A stretch of 64,000 nucleotides of DNA from Sphingobium lactosutens (GCF_013393185.1 NZ_QJQX01000084.1:2501-66500); one strand, 5' to 3'; positions 11,310 to 20,033 are shown, numbered from the stretch's first letter. Numbers and translations are program-made. The notes: generated from the sequence alone by a model not told the origin.

Positions 11310-13157
11310 TTAGAAATCGAGCCAGTCGTCGGCGGTGGCGCGGGCGCTCAGGGGTTTGGGCGAACTGGCGGCCGAGGGGGCGAAGCTGACCGGAGCGGTC
11401 CGGGCTGCGGGCGCCGACGTGCGACCCGGCGTGTCGCCGATGCTGAACATCGATGCGCGATCGGCGAGCGCGGTCACTTCGCTGCTCAGATTGCGCGCGG
11501 CGGCCGAAGTTTCCTCCACCATCGCGGCATTCTGCTGCGTCGCCTGGTCCATCGTGCCGATCGCCGCGCTGATCTGCGTGATGGTCGAGGACTGGGCCTG
11601 GTTGTCGGTCGCGATCTCGCTCAGCAGCGTATGGACCTGCGATACGTCTGCCGAGATATTCTGCAACGCGCCATCGACCTTCTGCACGGCCTCTACAGCG
11701 GTGCCGATGTCGGTCTGGGTCGCGGTCAGCTGTTCGCGGGCGCGCTTGGCTTCTTCTTCCGAGCGCATGGCGAGCGCGGAGACGAGGTCGGCGACGACCG
11801 CGAAGCCACGGCCTGCATCGCCCGCACGGCCCGCCTCGACGGCGGCGTTCATGGCGAGGACGCGGGTCTGGAAGGCGATCTTGTCCAGGCCCTCGATCAC
11901 GCTGTCGATGCCCTTGGCGCTTTCGCTGACGCGGCCCATGGCCTGCACCGCTTCGTCGGCGACGCTGCGACCGGAATCGACCACTGCCATCGCGCCGTCG
12001 GCGCGCTGCACGGTGCGGCCGGCGGCGGCGGCAGTGGCGCGCAGGCGGTCGTCCATCTGGGTGATCGCGGCGGAGGTTTCCTCCAGGCTTGCGGCATTGC
12101 TCTCGGTGCGGCGGGCGAGGTCTTCCGATGCCTGGGCGATTTCGCCCGAACCGGTGCGGATGGCGACCGCGCTTTCGGCGACCGCGCCGATCAGTTCGCG
12201 CAGCGAACCAAGGGCGGCGTTGAAGTTGGTCTTGAGTTCGCCATAGGCCGACGGGAATTCCGTGGTGATCGAGCGGCTGAGATCGCCTTCGGTCATCGCG
12301 GACAGGCTGTCGCGCAGCGAAGTGGTGACGACACGCTGCTCGGCTGCGGCGCGGGCGTCGGCTTCAGAGCGGGCTTCGGCAGCGGCGCGGAAATGGTCGA
12401 GGGCGCCGGCGATCTCGCCGATCTCGTCCTTGCGTTCGCGATAGGGCACGTCGGCCTTGCCACCTTCGGCGAGCGTTGTCGTGACGGCGGTGATGCGGCC
12501 CAGCGGACGCGTGACCGAACGGTCGATCATCAGCCAGATGCCTATGATGACGGCAATGCCGATCGCGCCTAGCGCGATGGTGAATTTCAGGGCAAAGCCT
12601 GCCTTGGCGGCGGCATCGGCGGCAATCTTGTCCGAATTCTTGCGCATCTTCTTGATGAGCAGGTTGGTCTGCTGGATCGTCGCGTGCGAACGGACCCGGC
12701 CATCGCCCTTCAGCAGCGCCATCGTGCCGGGCAGGTCGCCGCTGGTGCGCTTGGCGTAGATTTCCTCATTGACGTCGATCAGCGCGGTGATCCGCTGTTC
12801 CAGCGTCTGGACGTCGCCATCCAGTTCCGTCAGGCCCAGCGCCTTGAAGTTGCGGAGCGCCGTGTTGAGGCCGTCGCTCGCTTTTTCCAGCCGCTGGTTC
12901 AGGCTGACTTCCTCTTTCGCGCTGGCCACATTGTAGAAGCTGTAGACCAGGATGCGCAGTTCCTTGACGTTGCTGATCATATCGGTCAGTTCCGACATGC
13001 CGGCAAAGCCCTTTTCGGACTGGTCCTTGGCAATGGCGCTCATCGTGTTGGTGGAAGAATAGTCGTCATAGGCGACGAAGCCGAGCAGAAGCCCGATGAT
13101 GGTGAAGGCGGCCAGCAATTTTCTGGGCAACCGCCAGCTATCGAGAAAAGCCAACAT
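11310..13157 (-). CDS. Methyl-accepting chemotaxis protein with C-terminal CheR-tether-like motif
   Basis: The protein is 615 residues from the ATG at 13157, which has GGA at suitable spacing; an ATG six bases earlier is also possible. It has a transmembrane segment at about 15-30, a helical periplasmic ligand domain to about 185, a second membrane segment at about 189-211, a HAMP domain, and a methyl-accepting signalling domain with the conserved hairpin tip (IAFQTRVLAMNAAVEAGRAG...GFAVVADLVSALA). The last residues are DDWLDF, which fit the xWxxF pentapeptide that recruits CheR and CheB in enterobacterial receptors. It is monocistronic between flagellin and the glycosyltransferase operon and is the only receptor in the window. 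The ligand is unknown. Confidence 0.93.
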   Translation of the reverse strand: MLAFLDSWRLPRKLLAAFTIIGLLLGFVAYDDYSSTNTMSAIAKDQSEKGFAGMSELTDMISNVKELRILVYSFYNVASAKEEVSLNQRLEKASDGLNTALRNFKALGLTELDGDVQTLEQRITALIDVNEEIYAKRTSGDLPGTMALLKGDGRVRSHATIQQTNLLIKKMRKNSDKIAADAAAKAGFALKFTIALGAIGIAVIIGIWLMIDRSVTRPLGRITAVTTTLAEGGKADVPYRERKDEIGEIAGALDHFRAAAEARSEADARAAAEQRVVTTSLRDSLSAMTEGDLSRSITTEFPSAYGELKTNFNAALGSLRELIGAVAESAVAIRTGSGEIAQASEDLARRTESNAASLEETSAAITQMDDRLRATAAAAGRTVQRADGAMAVVDSGRSVADEAVQAMGRVSESAKGIDSVIEGLDKIAFQTRVLAMNAAVEAGRAGDAGRGFAVVADLVSALAMRSEEEAKRAREQLTATQTDIGTAVEAVQKVDGALQNISADVSQVHTLLSEIATDNQAQSSTITQISAAIGTMDQATQQNAAMVEETSAAARNLSSEVTALADRASMFSIGDTPGRTSAPAARTAPVSFAPSAASSPKPLSARATADDWLDF

Positions 13158-13255
13158 GGTCATTCCATTTGATGGAGGCCGGCGCCTGTACGGGCCGCCG
13201 GCGGGGGGAAACAGGACGGGCTGTAGCGGGCGGATGCGGTCCGCCAGACGCGCAG

Positions 13256-13288
13256 GAAAAAGGCCGGGATGGCGAACCATCCCGGCCT
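13256..13288 (-). terminator. Intrinsic terminator of the flagellin gene
   Basis: A perfect 12-bp stem (AGGCCGGGATGG / CCATCCCGGCCT) with a CGAA tetraloop is followed on the minus strand by a run of T. It lies about 50 bases downstream of the flagellin stop. Confidence 0.9.
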
Positions 13289-13338
13289 TCCCGGACGATC
13301 GGCCCTTCTGATTGGGGGGCGGAAGGGCCGGCTGGACC

Positions 13339-14178
13339 TTAACGGAACAGCGACAGGATCGTCTGCGGCGCCTGGTTGGCGATCGACAGGGCCTGGACGC
13401 CCAGCTGCTGCTGGACCTGCAGGGCCTGAAGGTTCGCCGATTCCTTCGCCAGGTCGGCGTCGACGAGATTACCGATACCGGTCGTCACCACGTCGGACAG
13501 CTTGCTGGTGAAGCTCAGCTGACCCTCGATCTTGCGCGAAGCCGCGCCGAGGTCGCTGAGGCTGGTGTTGACGTCGCTGATCACGGTGTCGATCGTGGCG
13601 ACCATCGCTTCGGCGGTAGCCTGCGAGTTGATGCCACCGGTGCCGATCGCGGTGTCTACCGACGTGTCGAACGCCTGGTTCGCAACGTCCAGCGTGTCGG
13701 TGCCGGTGGCGACCTTCAGCGACTGGAGGGCGGCGACCGAGGTCGTGCCGGTGAAGGTGGAATCCAGCAGGTTGGTGTTGTTGAATTCCGACGACTTGAT
13801 GATCGTGGTGATCTGTTCCTTCAGAGCGGTGAAGTCCTTGTCGATCGCTGCGCGGGCGTCGGTCTCGAGACCATCGTCCGCCGCTTCATAAGCCTTCGAC
13901 TTCATCTGGTTCAGAATGTCGGAAATCTGTTCAGCACCCGCGATCGCGGTGTCGGTCACGCTCTTCGCATTGTTGAGCGAGGAACTGACAGCGCTCAGGC
14001 CGCCCAGGTCGCCCCGGAGAGTCTGCGCGATCGTGTACTTGGCCGAGTCATCCTTGGTCGAGCCGACGGCCAGACCGGTGTTGATACGGCTCTGCGTGGT
14101 TTCCATCTTGCCGTTGGTTGCGTTCAGGCTCTGGAGAGCCGCCATTGCACCAGCATTGGTATTAACCGAAAACGCCAT
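13339..14178 (-). CDS. fliC: Flagellin
   Basis: The 279-residue protein has the conserved flagellin N-terminus (MAFSVNTNAGAMAALQSLNATNGKMETTQSRINTGL region) and C-terminus (KESANLQALQVQQQLGVQALSIANQAPQTILSLFR region). Only a short variable middle lies between them, so the outer D2/D3 domains are absent, as is usual for alphaproteobacterial flagellins. The start at 14178 follows AAGGAATGAAGTA; the longer frame upstream is untranslated leader. It is the only flagellin gene in the window and is monocistronic with a strong terminator. FlbT, encoded at 28786, is known in Caulobacter to act on flagellin mRNA leaders, so the roughly 170-base leader here may be its target. Confidence 0.95.
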   Translation of the reverse strand: MAFSVNTNAGAMAALQSLNATNGKMETTQSRINTGLAVGSTKDDSAKYTIAQTLRGDLGGLSAVSSSLNNAKSVTDTAIAGAEQISDILNQMKSKAYEAADDGLETDARAAIDKDFTALKEQITTIIKSSEFNNTNLLDSTFTGTTSVAALQSLKVATGTDTLDVANQAFDTSVDTAIGTGGINSQATAEAMVATIDTVISDVNTSLSDLGAASRKIEGQLSFTSKLSDVVTTGIGNLVDADLAKESANLQALQVQQQLGVQALSIANQAPQTILSLFR

Positions 14179-14350
14179 TACTTCATTCCTTCTAGAATGT
14201 TTAAGGCCGACTTCTGCGGCCTGCGGCAGGAGGACGCTGCCACCCGCATGACCCGATTTCTGCGGGCCATGCTTCATTCTAGGAAGAGATTCGGGATGAC
14301 CGTTGGTGGCAGCCATTTTTATTTGAGAGTGCGCGGGCGGGACCAAGGAA

Positions 14351-14384
14351 AAGGCCCGCATCCGCCGCTTGGCGAATACGGGCC
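14351..14384 (-). terminator. Intrinsic terminator of the flgF-flgG-flgA-flgH operon
   Basis: A 14-bp stem (arms 14353-14366 and 14371-14384, some G-U pairs on the RNA) with a 4-base loop is followed on the minus strand by TTTTCC. It lies about 50 bases beyond the flgH stop and upstream of the flagellin leader. Confidence 0.72.
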
Positions 14385-14435
14385 GATCTGCAACGTCCCG
14401 TGCGTGCAGTCACGGGGCGAGCGAGCCTGTCGGGG

Positions 14436-15194
14436 TCAGAAGGGAAACAGTGCGTCGTAGATCTGCTGGCCCCATCGCGCCTGCTGCGCGTCGGTCAACT
14501 GGCCGCGCCCGCCATAGCTGATGCGGGCATCTGCGATCTGGCTGTGGCGAATACTGTTGTCGCGCGCGATATCTTCCGGCCGGATGGTGCCGGTGACGAC
14601 CAGTTCGCGCAGCTCGTAATTGACGCGCACCTCCTGGCGGCCGCGGATCAGAAGATTGCCGTTGGGCAGGACGCCGACGACCGATGCCGCCATCGTCATG
14701 TTGATCTGCTCATTGCGCGATGTCTTGCCCGCGCCGACCGCACTGGAGGAGGAACTGGTATCGACCAGACTGCCCGGATCGGGATTGCCGGGCAGGATTT
14801 TCCCGATCTTGCTTTCCAGCCCCAGCAGGGCGGCGATGCCGCCCGTCTCGCTGCCGGTGCGGGTGCGGGTGGTGCTGTTGTCCACCGTCGCATTGTCGGC
14901 GATGTTGATGCGGATCGTCACGATGTCGCCGACGCGCGACGCGCGCTGGTCGCGGAAGAAGGCGCCCGCGCCGGTGCGGAACAGCGATGCCCCGCGCGGT
15001 CCGCTGTCGGATGGGCTGTCGGCGCCCGCGCGACCCAATGTCGACTGGTTGCCGATCGACGGCTCGATGCGCGGCGCGACCGGGGTTTCGGCTTCGCTCA
15101 TCTTCGGCGGCTTGCCGACGGTCTTGAGCCGTCCGACCGCACCGCAGCCGGACAGCAGCGACGCCGCGACGATGGCAGGCAGGATATGTTTCAT
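14436..15194 (-). CDS. flgH: Flagellar L-ring lipoprotein FlgH
   Basis: The 252-residue product has a lipoprotein signal with lipobox LLSGC, giving an acylated Cys17. It contains the family blocks SLF...AFFRDQRASRVGDIVTIRI, MTMAASVVGVLPNGNLLIRGRQEVRVN and TGTIRPEDIARDNSI. FlgH forms the outer-membrane bushing through which the rod passes. It is the last gene of the minus-strand flgF-flgG-flgA-flgH operon, 13 bases after flgA. Confidence 0.95.
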   Translation of the reverse strand: MKHILPAIVAASLLSGCGAVGRLKTVGKPPKMSEAETPVAPRIEPSIGNQSTLGRAGADSPSDSGPRGASLFRTGAGAFFRDQRASRVGDIVTIRINIADNATVDNSTTRTRTGSETGGIAALLGLESKIGKILPGNPDPGSLVDTSSSSSAVGAGKTSRNEQINMTMAASVVGVLPNGNLLIRGRQEVRVNYELRELVVTGTIRPEDIARDNSIRHSQIADARISYGGRGQLTDAQQARWGQQIYDALFPF

Positions 15195-15207
15195 CGGAAG
15201 TCCTTCC

Positions 15208-15639
15208 TCACTGGGCCATGACGCGCACTTGTCCCGGCCTGTCGGCCACGGCGTCGATCGTGCGGTTGGTGCTGAGGTTGATGACGCGCACTGGTTCGCC
15301 CTTGCCGGCGTCGCCGAGCGCCCGGCCGCCGGCGGTGATGCGCAGCGCGCCCGATATGAGCGCGATCGTCACCGCCTCGCCACGACGGATGACGCTTGGC
15401 GCGGCGATGTCGCTGGCGCGCACCGGGCTGCCGGCGGCAAGGCGACGGGTCGCCTCCCGCCCGGCGGCGTCGCGCACCGCCGTGGCGCCGCGCGCGGTGG
15501 CGGGCGACAGCGGAGCGCTGGTGAAATCGGCGGCGCTCAGCATCTCGCCCTTCTCAACCATGCGGGCGAGCACCGGCGTGTCGACCGTGGGGGAGGGGGC
15601 GATCGCCGCCGCGGCGAGCAGGGCAAGGGGGGCGATCAT
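15208..15639 (-). CDS. flgA: P-ring assembly chaperone FlgA
   Basis: The 143-residue product has an N-terminal hydrophobic signal sequence and a C-terminal SAF-like domain with VRASDIAAPSVIRRGEAVTIALISGALRITAGGRALGDAGKGEPVRVINLST, the signature of FlgA. It is shorter than the enterobacterial protein, as in other alphaproteobacteria. FlgA acts in the periplasm to help FlgI (encoded at 52294) assemble into the P ring. Its start shares one base with the flgG stop (TGATG), indicating translational coupling. Confidence 0.88.
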   Translation of the reverse strand: MIAPLALLAAAAIAPSPTVDTPVLARMVEKGEMLSAADFTSAPLSPATARGATAVRDAAGREATRRLAAGSPVRASDIAAPSVIRRGEAVTIALISGALRITAGGRALGDAGKGEPVRVINLSTNRTIDAVADRPGQVRVMAQ

Positions 15640-16424
15640 CAGCGCAGCTGCGTCGAGGTGGCGAGCATTTCGTCGGCGGCCTTCACCACCCGGCTGTTCA
15701 TCTCATAGGCGCGCTGCGCGGTGATGAGCGAGGTGATTTCCGACACCGGATTGACGTTGGATGCCTCGACGAAGCCTTGTGTCAGCGTACCGAAGGAGGG
15801 TTGGCCCGGCGTCGAGACGGTGGGCTGGCCCGACGCGCCGGTTTCGCGGAACAGGTTGGATCCGACCGCTTCCAGACCCGCTTCATTGACGAAGGTGGCA
15901 AGTTCGAGCTGGCCGACCGTCTGCAATTCGGTCTGGCCGTCGATCTTGACCTGCACCTCGCCGGTCTTGGACACTACGACGTCCAGCGCGCCCTGCGGGA
16001 TGGTGATGTCGGGCTGCACCCGATAGCCGTCGGTCGTGACCAGTTCGCCCTGATCGGACAGCTGGAACGATCCCGCGCGGGTATAGGCCAGGTCGCCCGA
16101 GGGCATCATGATCTGGAAATAGCCAGGCCCGTCGATCGCCATGTCATAGCGGTTGCCGGTGTTGGTCAGCGCGCCCTGTTCGGTGATGCGATAGACGCCG
16201 CCGGTGCGCACGCCCGCGCCGATCTGGATGCCCGACGGCACCTTGGTCCCGTCCGCGCTGGTCGCCGCGCCCGGACGCGACACCTGCTGGTAGAGCAGGT
16301 CCTGAAATTCCGCCCGCTGCCGCTTGAAGGCGGTGGTGTTCATATTAGCGATATTGTTGGAAATGACGTCGACATTGGTCTGCTGGGCCAGCATGCCGGT
16401 CGAAGCGATGGAAAGCGAACGCAT
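15639..16424 (-). CDS. flgG: Flagellar distal rod protein FlgG
   Basis: The 261-residue product starts MRSLSIASTGMLAQQTNVDVISNNIANMNTTAFKRQRAEFQDLLYQ, the classic FlgG N-terminal rod signature. It ends with the conserved SEITSLITAQRAYEMNSRVVKAADEMLATSTQLR helix. FlgG polymerises into the distal rod and is exported without a cleaved signal. The start at 16424 is preceded by AAAGGAG, and the ORF extension to 16478 is ignored. It follows flgF with a short gap of 37 bases. Confidence 0.96.
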   Translation of the reverse strand: MRSLSIASTGMLAQQTNVDVISNNIANMNTTAFKRQRAEFQDLLYQQVSRPGAATSADGTKVPSGIQIGAGVRTGGVYRITEQGALTNTGNRYDMAIDGPGYFQIMMPSGDLAYTRAGSFQLSDQGELVTTDGYRVQPDITIPQGALDVVVSKTGEVQVKIDGQTELQTVGQLELATFVNEAGLEAVGSNLFRETGASGQPTVSTPGQPSFGTLTQGFVEASNVNPVSEITSLITAQRAYEMNSRVVKAADEMLATSTQLR

Positions 16425-16461
16425 GGGAACTCCTTTGCGTGGAAATATAGTGGGTTGGTTA

Positions 16462-17205
16462 TCAGTTAATCCGGCCAAGCCGCCCGATGGCCTGCTGCCG
16501 CATGTCGGCCATGTCCTCGGTCATGCGCTGGCTGGTCTGGTAGGCGCGCAATATGTCGACCATGTTGGTCGTCTCGACGATCGGTTCGACATTGGACGCC
16601 TCGACCCCGCCGGTCCGCAGCTTCGTCTGGGCCGCCGCCATCAACTGCCCGCCGGTGCCGGTCAGCATTCCGTCGCCGCGCACGTCGAGCATATTCTCGT
16701 CGGCAAAGCTGGTGACGGCCAGCCGCCCGACCGGATTGTCGCCCGCCATCACCGATCCGTCCTGTGCGATGGTGACGTTGCGCATCTGGTCGGGCGGAAT
16801 GGTGATCCCGCGGCCATTCTCATCGAGCAGCCTCTGCCCGCCCGATGTCGCCAGATCGCCATTCTCCAGGATCTTGACGAAGCCCGCCCGCGTATAGGCG
16901 GTGCTGCCGTCGGCGCTCTCGACGTTCAGATAGCCCGGCCCCTCGATCATCACGTCCAGCGGATTGCCGGTCGCCTGGAAATGCCCCTGCCGCGCATCGT
17001 GGATCGCGCCGAAATCCAGCACGAAGCTGGCCTTGCGCGCATCCTCGATCGGAGCCTGCTTCAGATCCTCGACATATTCGTGGAACAGCGCCTGTTCGCG
17101 CTTGAATCCGACCGTATTGGTGTTGGCGATATTGTTCGCCGTGATGTCCATCTGCCGGCGCAGGGCCTGCTCATGGCTCAGCAGAACGAAGGTCGAAACG
17201 TCCAT
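16462..17205 (-). CDS. flgF: Flagellar proximal rod protein FlgF
   Basis: The 247-residue product has the rod/hook N-terminal helix with LLSHEQALRRQMDITANNIANTNTVGFKRE and the C-terminal EPIVETTNMVDILRAYQTSQRMTEDMADMRQQAI helix. The central FlgF/FlgG domain reads GYLNVESADGSTAYTRAGFVKILENGDL. The ATG at 17205 follows AAGG with six-base spacing and is preferred over a GTG three codons upstream. It is the first gene of a four-gene operon and is divergent from fliL, sharing a promoter region with it. Confidence 0.95.
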   Translation of the reverse strand: MDVSTFVLLSHEQALRRQMDITANNIANTNTVGFKREQALFHEYVEDLKQAPIEDARKASFVLDFGAIHDARQGHFQATGNPLDVMIEGPGYLNVESADGSTAYTRAGFVKILENGDLATSGGQRLLDENGRGITIPPDQMRNVTIAQDGSVMAGDNPVGRLAVTSFADENMLDVRGDGMLTGTGGQLMAAAQTKLRTGGVEASNVEPIVETTNMVDILRAYQTSQRMTEDMADMRQQAIGRLGRIN

Positions 17206-17235
17206 AACGGGCACCTTGCTGAAAAAGATGCGCTA

Positions 17236-17266
17236 GGCAGAAATTGCCGTGCGTCCCTCCTATAAT
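17236..17266. promoter_or_regulatory. Divergent flgF/fliL regulatory site: palindrome plus TCCTATAAT
   Basis: GGCAGAAATTGCC (17236-17248) is followed nine bases later by TCCTATAAT (17258-17266, plus orientation). The same pair, with nine or ten bases between them, occurs upstream of fliF and between flgE and flbT. The -10-like element sits about 130 bases before fliL, giving a long leader containing the hairpin at 17341. The role as promoter is inferred from position and recurrence. Confidence 0.5.
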
Positions 17267-17340
17267 AGAGGCGTGAACGCCAAAGCGGACGCGGACAGCG
17301 ATAATCGATGCTCCGGTCCATACTAAGTTCTTGGTTCAAC

Positions 17341-17383
17341 GCGTTTTCCGAGCCAGCAGGTGTCCCACCTGCTTAGAAAACGC
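17341..17383 (+). repeat. Leader hairpin repeat copy 1, ahead of fliL
   Basis: The sequence begins GCGTTTTCCGAGCCAGCAG and ends CTGCTTAGAAAACGC, so the outer arms pair as GCGTTTTC with GAAAACGC and the upper stem as CAGGTG with CACCTG. Copies 2 and 3 (28725 and 27078) keep the outer arms but change the upper stem on both sides. It ends 10 bases before the fliL start codon. Confidence 0.75.
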
Positions 17384-17393
17384 TCTTAGGGGA

Positions 17394-17915
17394 ATGAATG
17401 TGGCGAGTGACGCGATCATTGACGTGACGCCGATAGAGGTGCCCAGGGAAAAGCCGAAAAATCGCAAGAAGCTGCTGATCGTCGGCGGCGCGGCGGCGCT
17501 GTTGCTGGCGGCGGCGGGCGGTGCGGCCTGGTGGATGCTGCGTGGCGAAAGCACAGAGGCTGGCGGGCATGAGGCGGCCGCGCCGGCCGCGGCGTCGGCC
17601 GGCGCCGACGGCTCATCCTATATAGAAGCGCCGCCCGTCATCGTGAACCTGCGCAGCGGCGATGGTCAGGCGCGCTTCCTGAAGCTGCGCTTCATCCTGG
17701 TCGCCGCCGACGCGGCCAAGGTCGACGGCATCAAGGAGCGGCTACCCGTCGTGCTCGACGCGCTGCAACCTTTCCTGCGCGAATTGCGGCCGGACGACCT
17801 TGCCGGTTCCGCCGCCGTGTTCCGCATCAAGGAGGAGATGATGTCGCGTACGACCCAGGCGCTGGGCGCAGGCACCGTCCGCGACGTGCTGATCCAGGAT
17901 CTGGTGCAGCAATGA
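17394..17915 (+). CDS. fliL: Flagellar basal-body-associated protein FliL
   Basis: The 173-residue product has a basic cytoplasmic N-terminus, one transmembrane helix (about 26-46, VGGAAALLLAAAGGAAWWML) and a periplasmic FliL domain (about 75-173) with VNLRSGDGQARFLKLRFILVAAD and a C-terminal IKEEMMSRTTQALGAGTVRDVLIQDLVQQ. FliL surrounds the stator and modulates torque. AGGGGA directly precedes the ATG; a GTG two codons later has better spacing from it and could be the real start. It overlaps fliM by 4 bases (ATGA). Confidence 0.93.
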   Translation: MNVASDAIIDVTPIEVPREKPKNRKKLLIVGGAAALLLAAAGGAAWWMLRGESTEAGGHEAAAPAAASAGADGSSYIEAPPVIVNLRSGDGQARFLKLRFILVAADAAKVDGIKERLPVVLDALQPFLRELRPDDLAGSAAVFRIKEEMMSRTTQALGAGTVRDVLIQDLVQQ

Positions 17916-18934
17916 GCGACGATTTCGACGATTTCGTCCTTCCCGACCCGCCGAAGGTGACGGCGGGCGAGGGCGGCGACATGTTCGACCAGGCCGGGAT
18001 CGATGCCCTGTTCGGTTTCGCCGACGCCGCGCCCGCGCAGCCCAAGAGCGGCCTCAAGGCCGTCATCGAATCCAACGTCATCAGCTATGAACGGCTGCCG
18101 ATGCTGGAGGTGGTGTGCGAACGCATGGTTCGCACCTTCGCGACCAGCATGCGCAACCTCACCTCCGACGCGATCGACGTCAGCCTGGAGGAGATCACCT
18201 CCACCCGCTTCGGCGAGTTCATGAGCCATGTCGCGCTGCCCGCCATGTTCGGCGTGTTCAAGGTCCGCGAATGGGAGAATTTCGGCGTCATCACCGTCGA
18301 CAGCGGCCTGATCTACGCCGTGGTCGACGCGTTGCTGGGTGGCCGCCGCGGCAATGCGCCGATGCGGGTCGAAGGCCGCGCCTTCACCACGATCGAAACC
18401 CAGCTGGTGTGGAAGATGGTCGAACTGGCGCTGGAGGAACTGTCCGCCTCCTTCGAGGCGGTCGAGCCGGTGACGATGGAGCTGGAACGGATCGAGGCCA
18501 GCCCGCGCTTCGCCGCCATCGCCGGTCCCAGCAACATCACCGCCGTCGCCACCTTCCGCGTCGATATGGAGGGGCGGGGCGGCAAGTTCAGCATCCTCCT
18601 GCCCTATGCCACGCTGGAGCCGGTGCGCGCCAAGCTGCTGCAACGCTTCATGGGCGAAAAGCTCGGCCGCGACCGCATGTGGGAAGCCCATATGGCGAGC
18701 GAACTCACCAGCACCGCCGTCACCGTCGACGTGGTGCTGGGGGAAAAGCAGATGCCGCTGCGCGCCGTCACCGGCCTCAAGGTCGGCCAGACCATCGCCC
18801 TCAACCGCAGCCCCGACGATGCGCTTCAGGTCCAGTGCGGCGGTGTGCCGCTCGGCCAGGCGCATATCGGCCAGCGTTCCCAGAATATCGCCATCCGCAT
18901 GGCGACCGACATCTCGAAAGGATTTCCCCGATGA
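17912..18934 (+). CDS. fliM: Flagellar motor switch protein FliM
   Basis: The 340-residue protein has an acidic N-terminal segment, a CheC-like middle domain (about 50-230) and a C-terminal SpoA domain (about 255-330: VTVDVVLGEKQMPLRAVTGLKVGQTIAL). FliM is a C-ring component that binds phospho-CheY and FliG. The canonical LSQxEIDALL motif at the N-terminus is reduced to MFDQAGIDALFGF at about residues 22-34, preceded by an extra acidic stretch. The gene is coupled by ATGA overlaps to fliL before it and to the DUF6468 gene after it. Confidence 0.95.
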   Translation: MSDDFDDFVLPDPPKVTAGEGGDMFDQAGIDALFGFADAAPAQPKSGLKAVIESNVISYERLPMLEVVCERMVRTFATSMRNLTSDAIDVSLEEITSTRFGEFMSHVALPAMFGVFKVREWENFGVITVDSGLIYAVVDALLGGRRGNAPMRVEGRAFTTIETQLVWKMVELALEELSASFEAVEPVTMELERIEASPRFAAIAGPSNITAVATFRVDMEGRGGKFSILLPYATLEPVRAKLLQRFMGEKLGRDRMWEAHMASELTSTAVTVDVVLGEKQMPLRAVTGLKVGQTIALNRSPDDALQVQCGGVPLGQAHIGQRSQNIAIRMATDISKGFPR

Positions 18935-19401
18935 GCTTCGTGACTATCAGCAACGCCTTCATGATGCTGCTCTGCGTGGCGGTGATCGTCCAGACCCTGC
19001 GCCTGGGCCGCAGCGTGCGCGAACTGCGCGCGGCGCCGCTGGGTGACGGCGTGGCGCAGTTCGAACGCGCCACCGCCCAGGCCCGCGCGGTGCTGGGCGA
19101 ACTCAAGATCGTGCTCGCCACCGAGGTCGTGGCGCAAAGCCGCGCCGCCGCCAGCAGCGAAGCGCTGCGCGACGAATTGTCGGTGATGGTCGGCATCGGC
19201 AATGCCGTGGCTGATCGCATCATGGACGCGGTCGCCGCCCAGAATGAGGCGAAGGCGCCGGCCCCCGCCAAAAAGCAGAGCGCGACGCGCCGTCAGGGTT
19301 CGCGCAAGACCCGCTCGCGCCCCGCATCCGGCCGGGGCAAGGCCGCGTCCGCCGCCACGCCGCTGGTAACGGCCGACACGCCCGTCGCGGGGCATGCATG
19401 A
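18931..19401 (+). CDS. DUF6468-like membrane-anchored flagellar-cluster protein
   Basis: The 156-residue product has one N-terminal transmembrane helix (about 7-23, NAFMMLLCVAVIVQTL), a short helical region (about 40-100) and a basic, alanine-rich tail (KKQSATRRQGSRKTRSRP). Proteins of this form are found directly after fliM in many alphaproteobacteria and are classed as DUF6468; the family name is from memory. It overlaps fliM and the next gene by ATGA, so it is made in a fixed ratio with them. A role at the inner-membrane side of the motor is inferred from the context only. Confidence 0.78.
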   Translation: MSFVTISNAFMMLLCVAVIVQTLRLGRSVRELRAAPLGDGVAQFERATAQARAVLGELKIVLATEVVAQSRAAASSEALRDELSVMVGIGNAVADRIMDAVAAQNEAKAPAPAKKQSATRRQGSRKTRSRPASGRGKAASAATPLVTADTPVAGHA

Positions 19402-20033
19402 GCGCGGGCAAGGCCATGACCCTGCCCGGGGGGAGCGGCCTGCGGCAGTTCCTGCGCAGACCGTCCACCCTGCTGCTCGGCGCGGCCGGCATCGGCGCCA
19501 TCGCCAACGCCCTGGCGCTCGCCGCGCCGCTGGCGTCGGGCAGCGACATGACGCGGCTCGGCGTATCCTTGCAGGACAGCATGGCGCAGCGCGACCGCAG
19601 CCTCGCCGCCGAAAAGCGCAAGCTCGACATGCGCGAGCAGGCGGCGAAGGCGGGTGAGGCGCGGCTCGCAGCGGAAATGCGCGCGCGGCAGGGGGAAGCG
19701 AACGCCACCGGTCCGCAAACGGGCGGGGCAGCGGTCGAACCGAACCAGCCCTATGACGATCTCGCCCGCATCTACCAGACGATGAAGCCCGCGCGCGCCG
19801 CGCCGATCTTCGAGAAGCTGGAGCTGGAAGTGCAGACCCAGGTCGCCCGCCGTATGCGCGAGCGCTCCACGGCCTTGCTGATGGCGGCCATGAGTCCGAA
19901 CGCAGCGGCGGAACTCACCATGTCGCTCGCAGGACGCAAGGTGATCCAGCAGAAAGCGCCGCAGGTCGCTCGCGCGATCCCGCCGCGCCGACGCGCTCCA
20001 CCACCTGCCACCACATCAGCCGCTGGCAAATGA
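19398..20033 (+). CDS. MotE-like flagellar protein (MgtE N-terminal-like domain)
   Basis: The 211-residue product has a transmembrane segment at about 22-47, a coiled-coil region at about 55-95, and a helical domain (about 112-172: YDDLARIYQTMKPARAAPIFEKLELEVQTQVARRMRERSTALLMAAMSPNAAAELTMSLAGR, cited by its MKPARAAPIFEKL core) matching the MgtE intracellular N-domain fold. In Rhizobium MotE is a periplasmic chaperone for MotC; whether that function holds here is uncertain because no motC is seen. It is the last gene of the fliL-fliM block and ends at a strong terminator. The ATG overlaps the preceding stop by 4 bases. Confidence 0.78.
   Translation: MSAGKAMTLPGGSGLRQFLRRPSTLLLGAAGIGAIANALALAAPLASGSDMTRLGVSLQDSMAQRDRSLAAEKRKLDMREQAAKAGEARLAAEMRARQGEANATGPQTGGAAVEPNQPYDDLARIYQTMKPARAAPIFEKLELEVQTQVARRMRERSTALLMAAMSPNAAAELTMSLAGRKVIQQKAPQVARAIPPRRRAPPPATTSAAGK

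Noticed and set aside
11256..12572. A 438-codon plus-strand open frame
   Set aside because: It is antisense to the chemoreceptor gene and consists of Gly/Asp/Arg-rich low-complexity sequence.
14319..14348. A sigma-54-like box ahead of flagellin
   Set aside because: TTGG-N10-GC is present on the minus strand but the rest of the -24 and -12 consensus is poor and it abuts the flgH terminator; too weak to report as a promoter.
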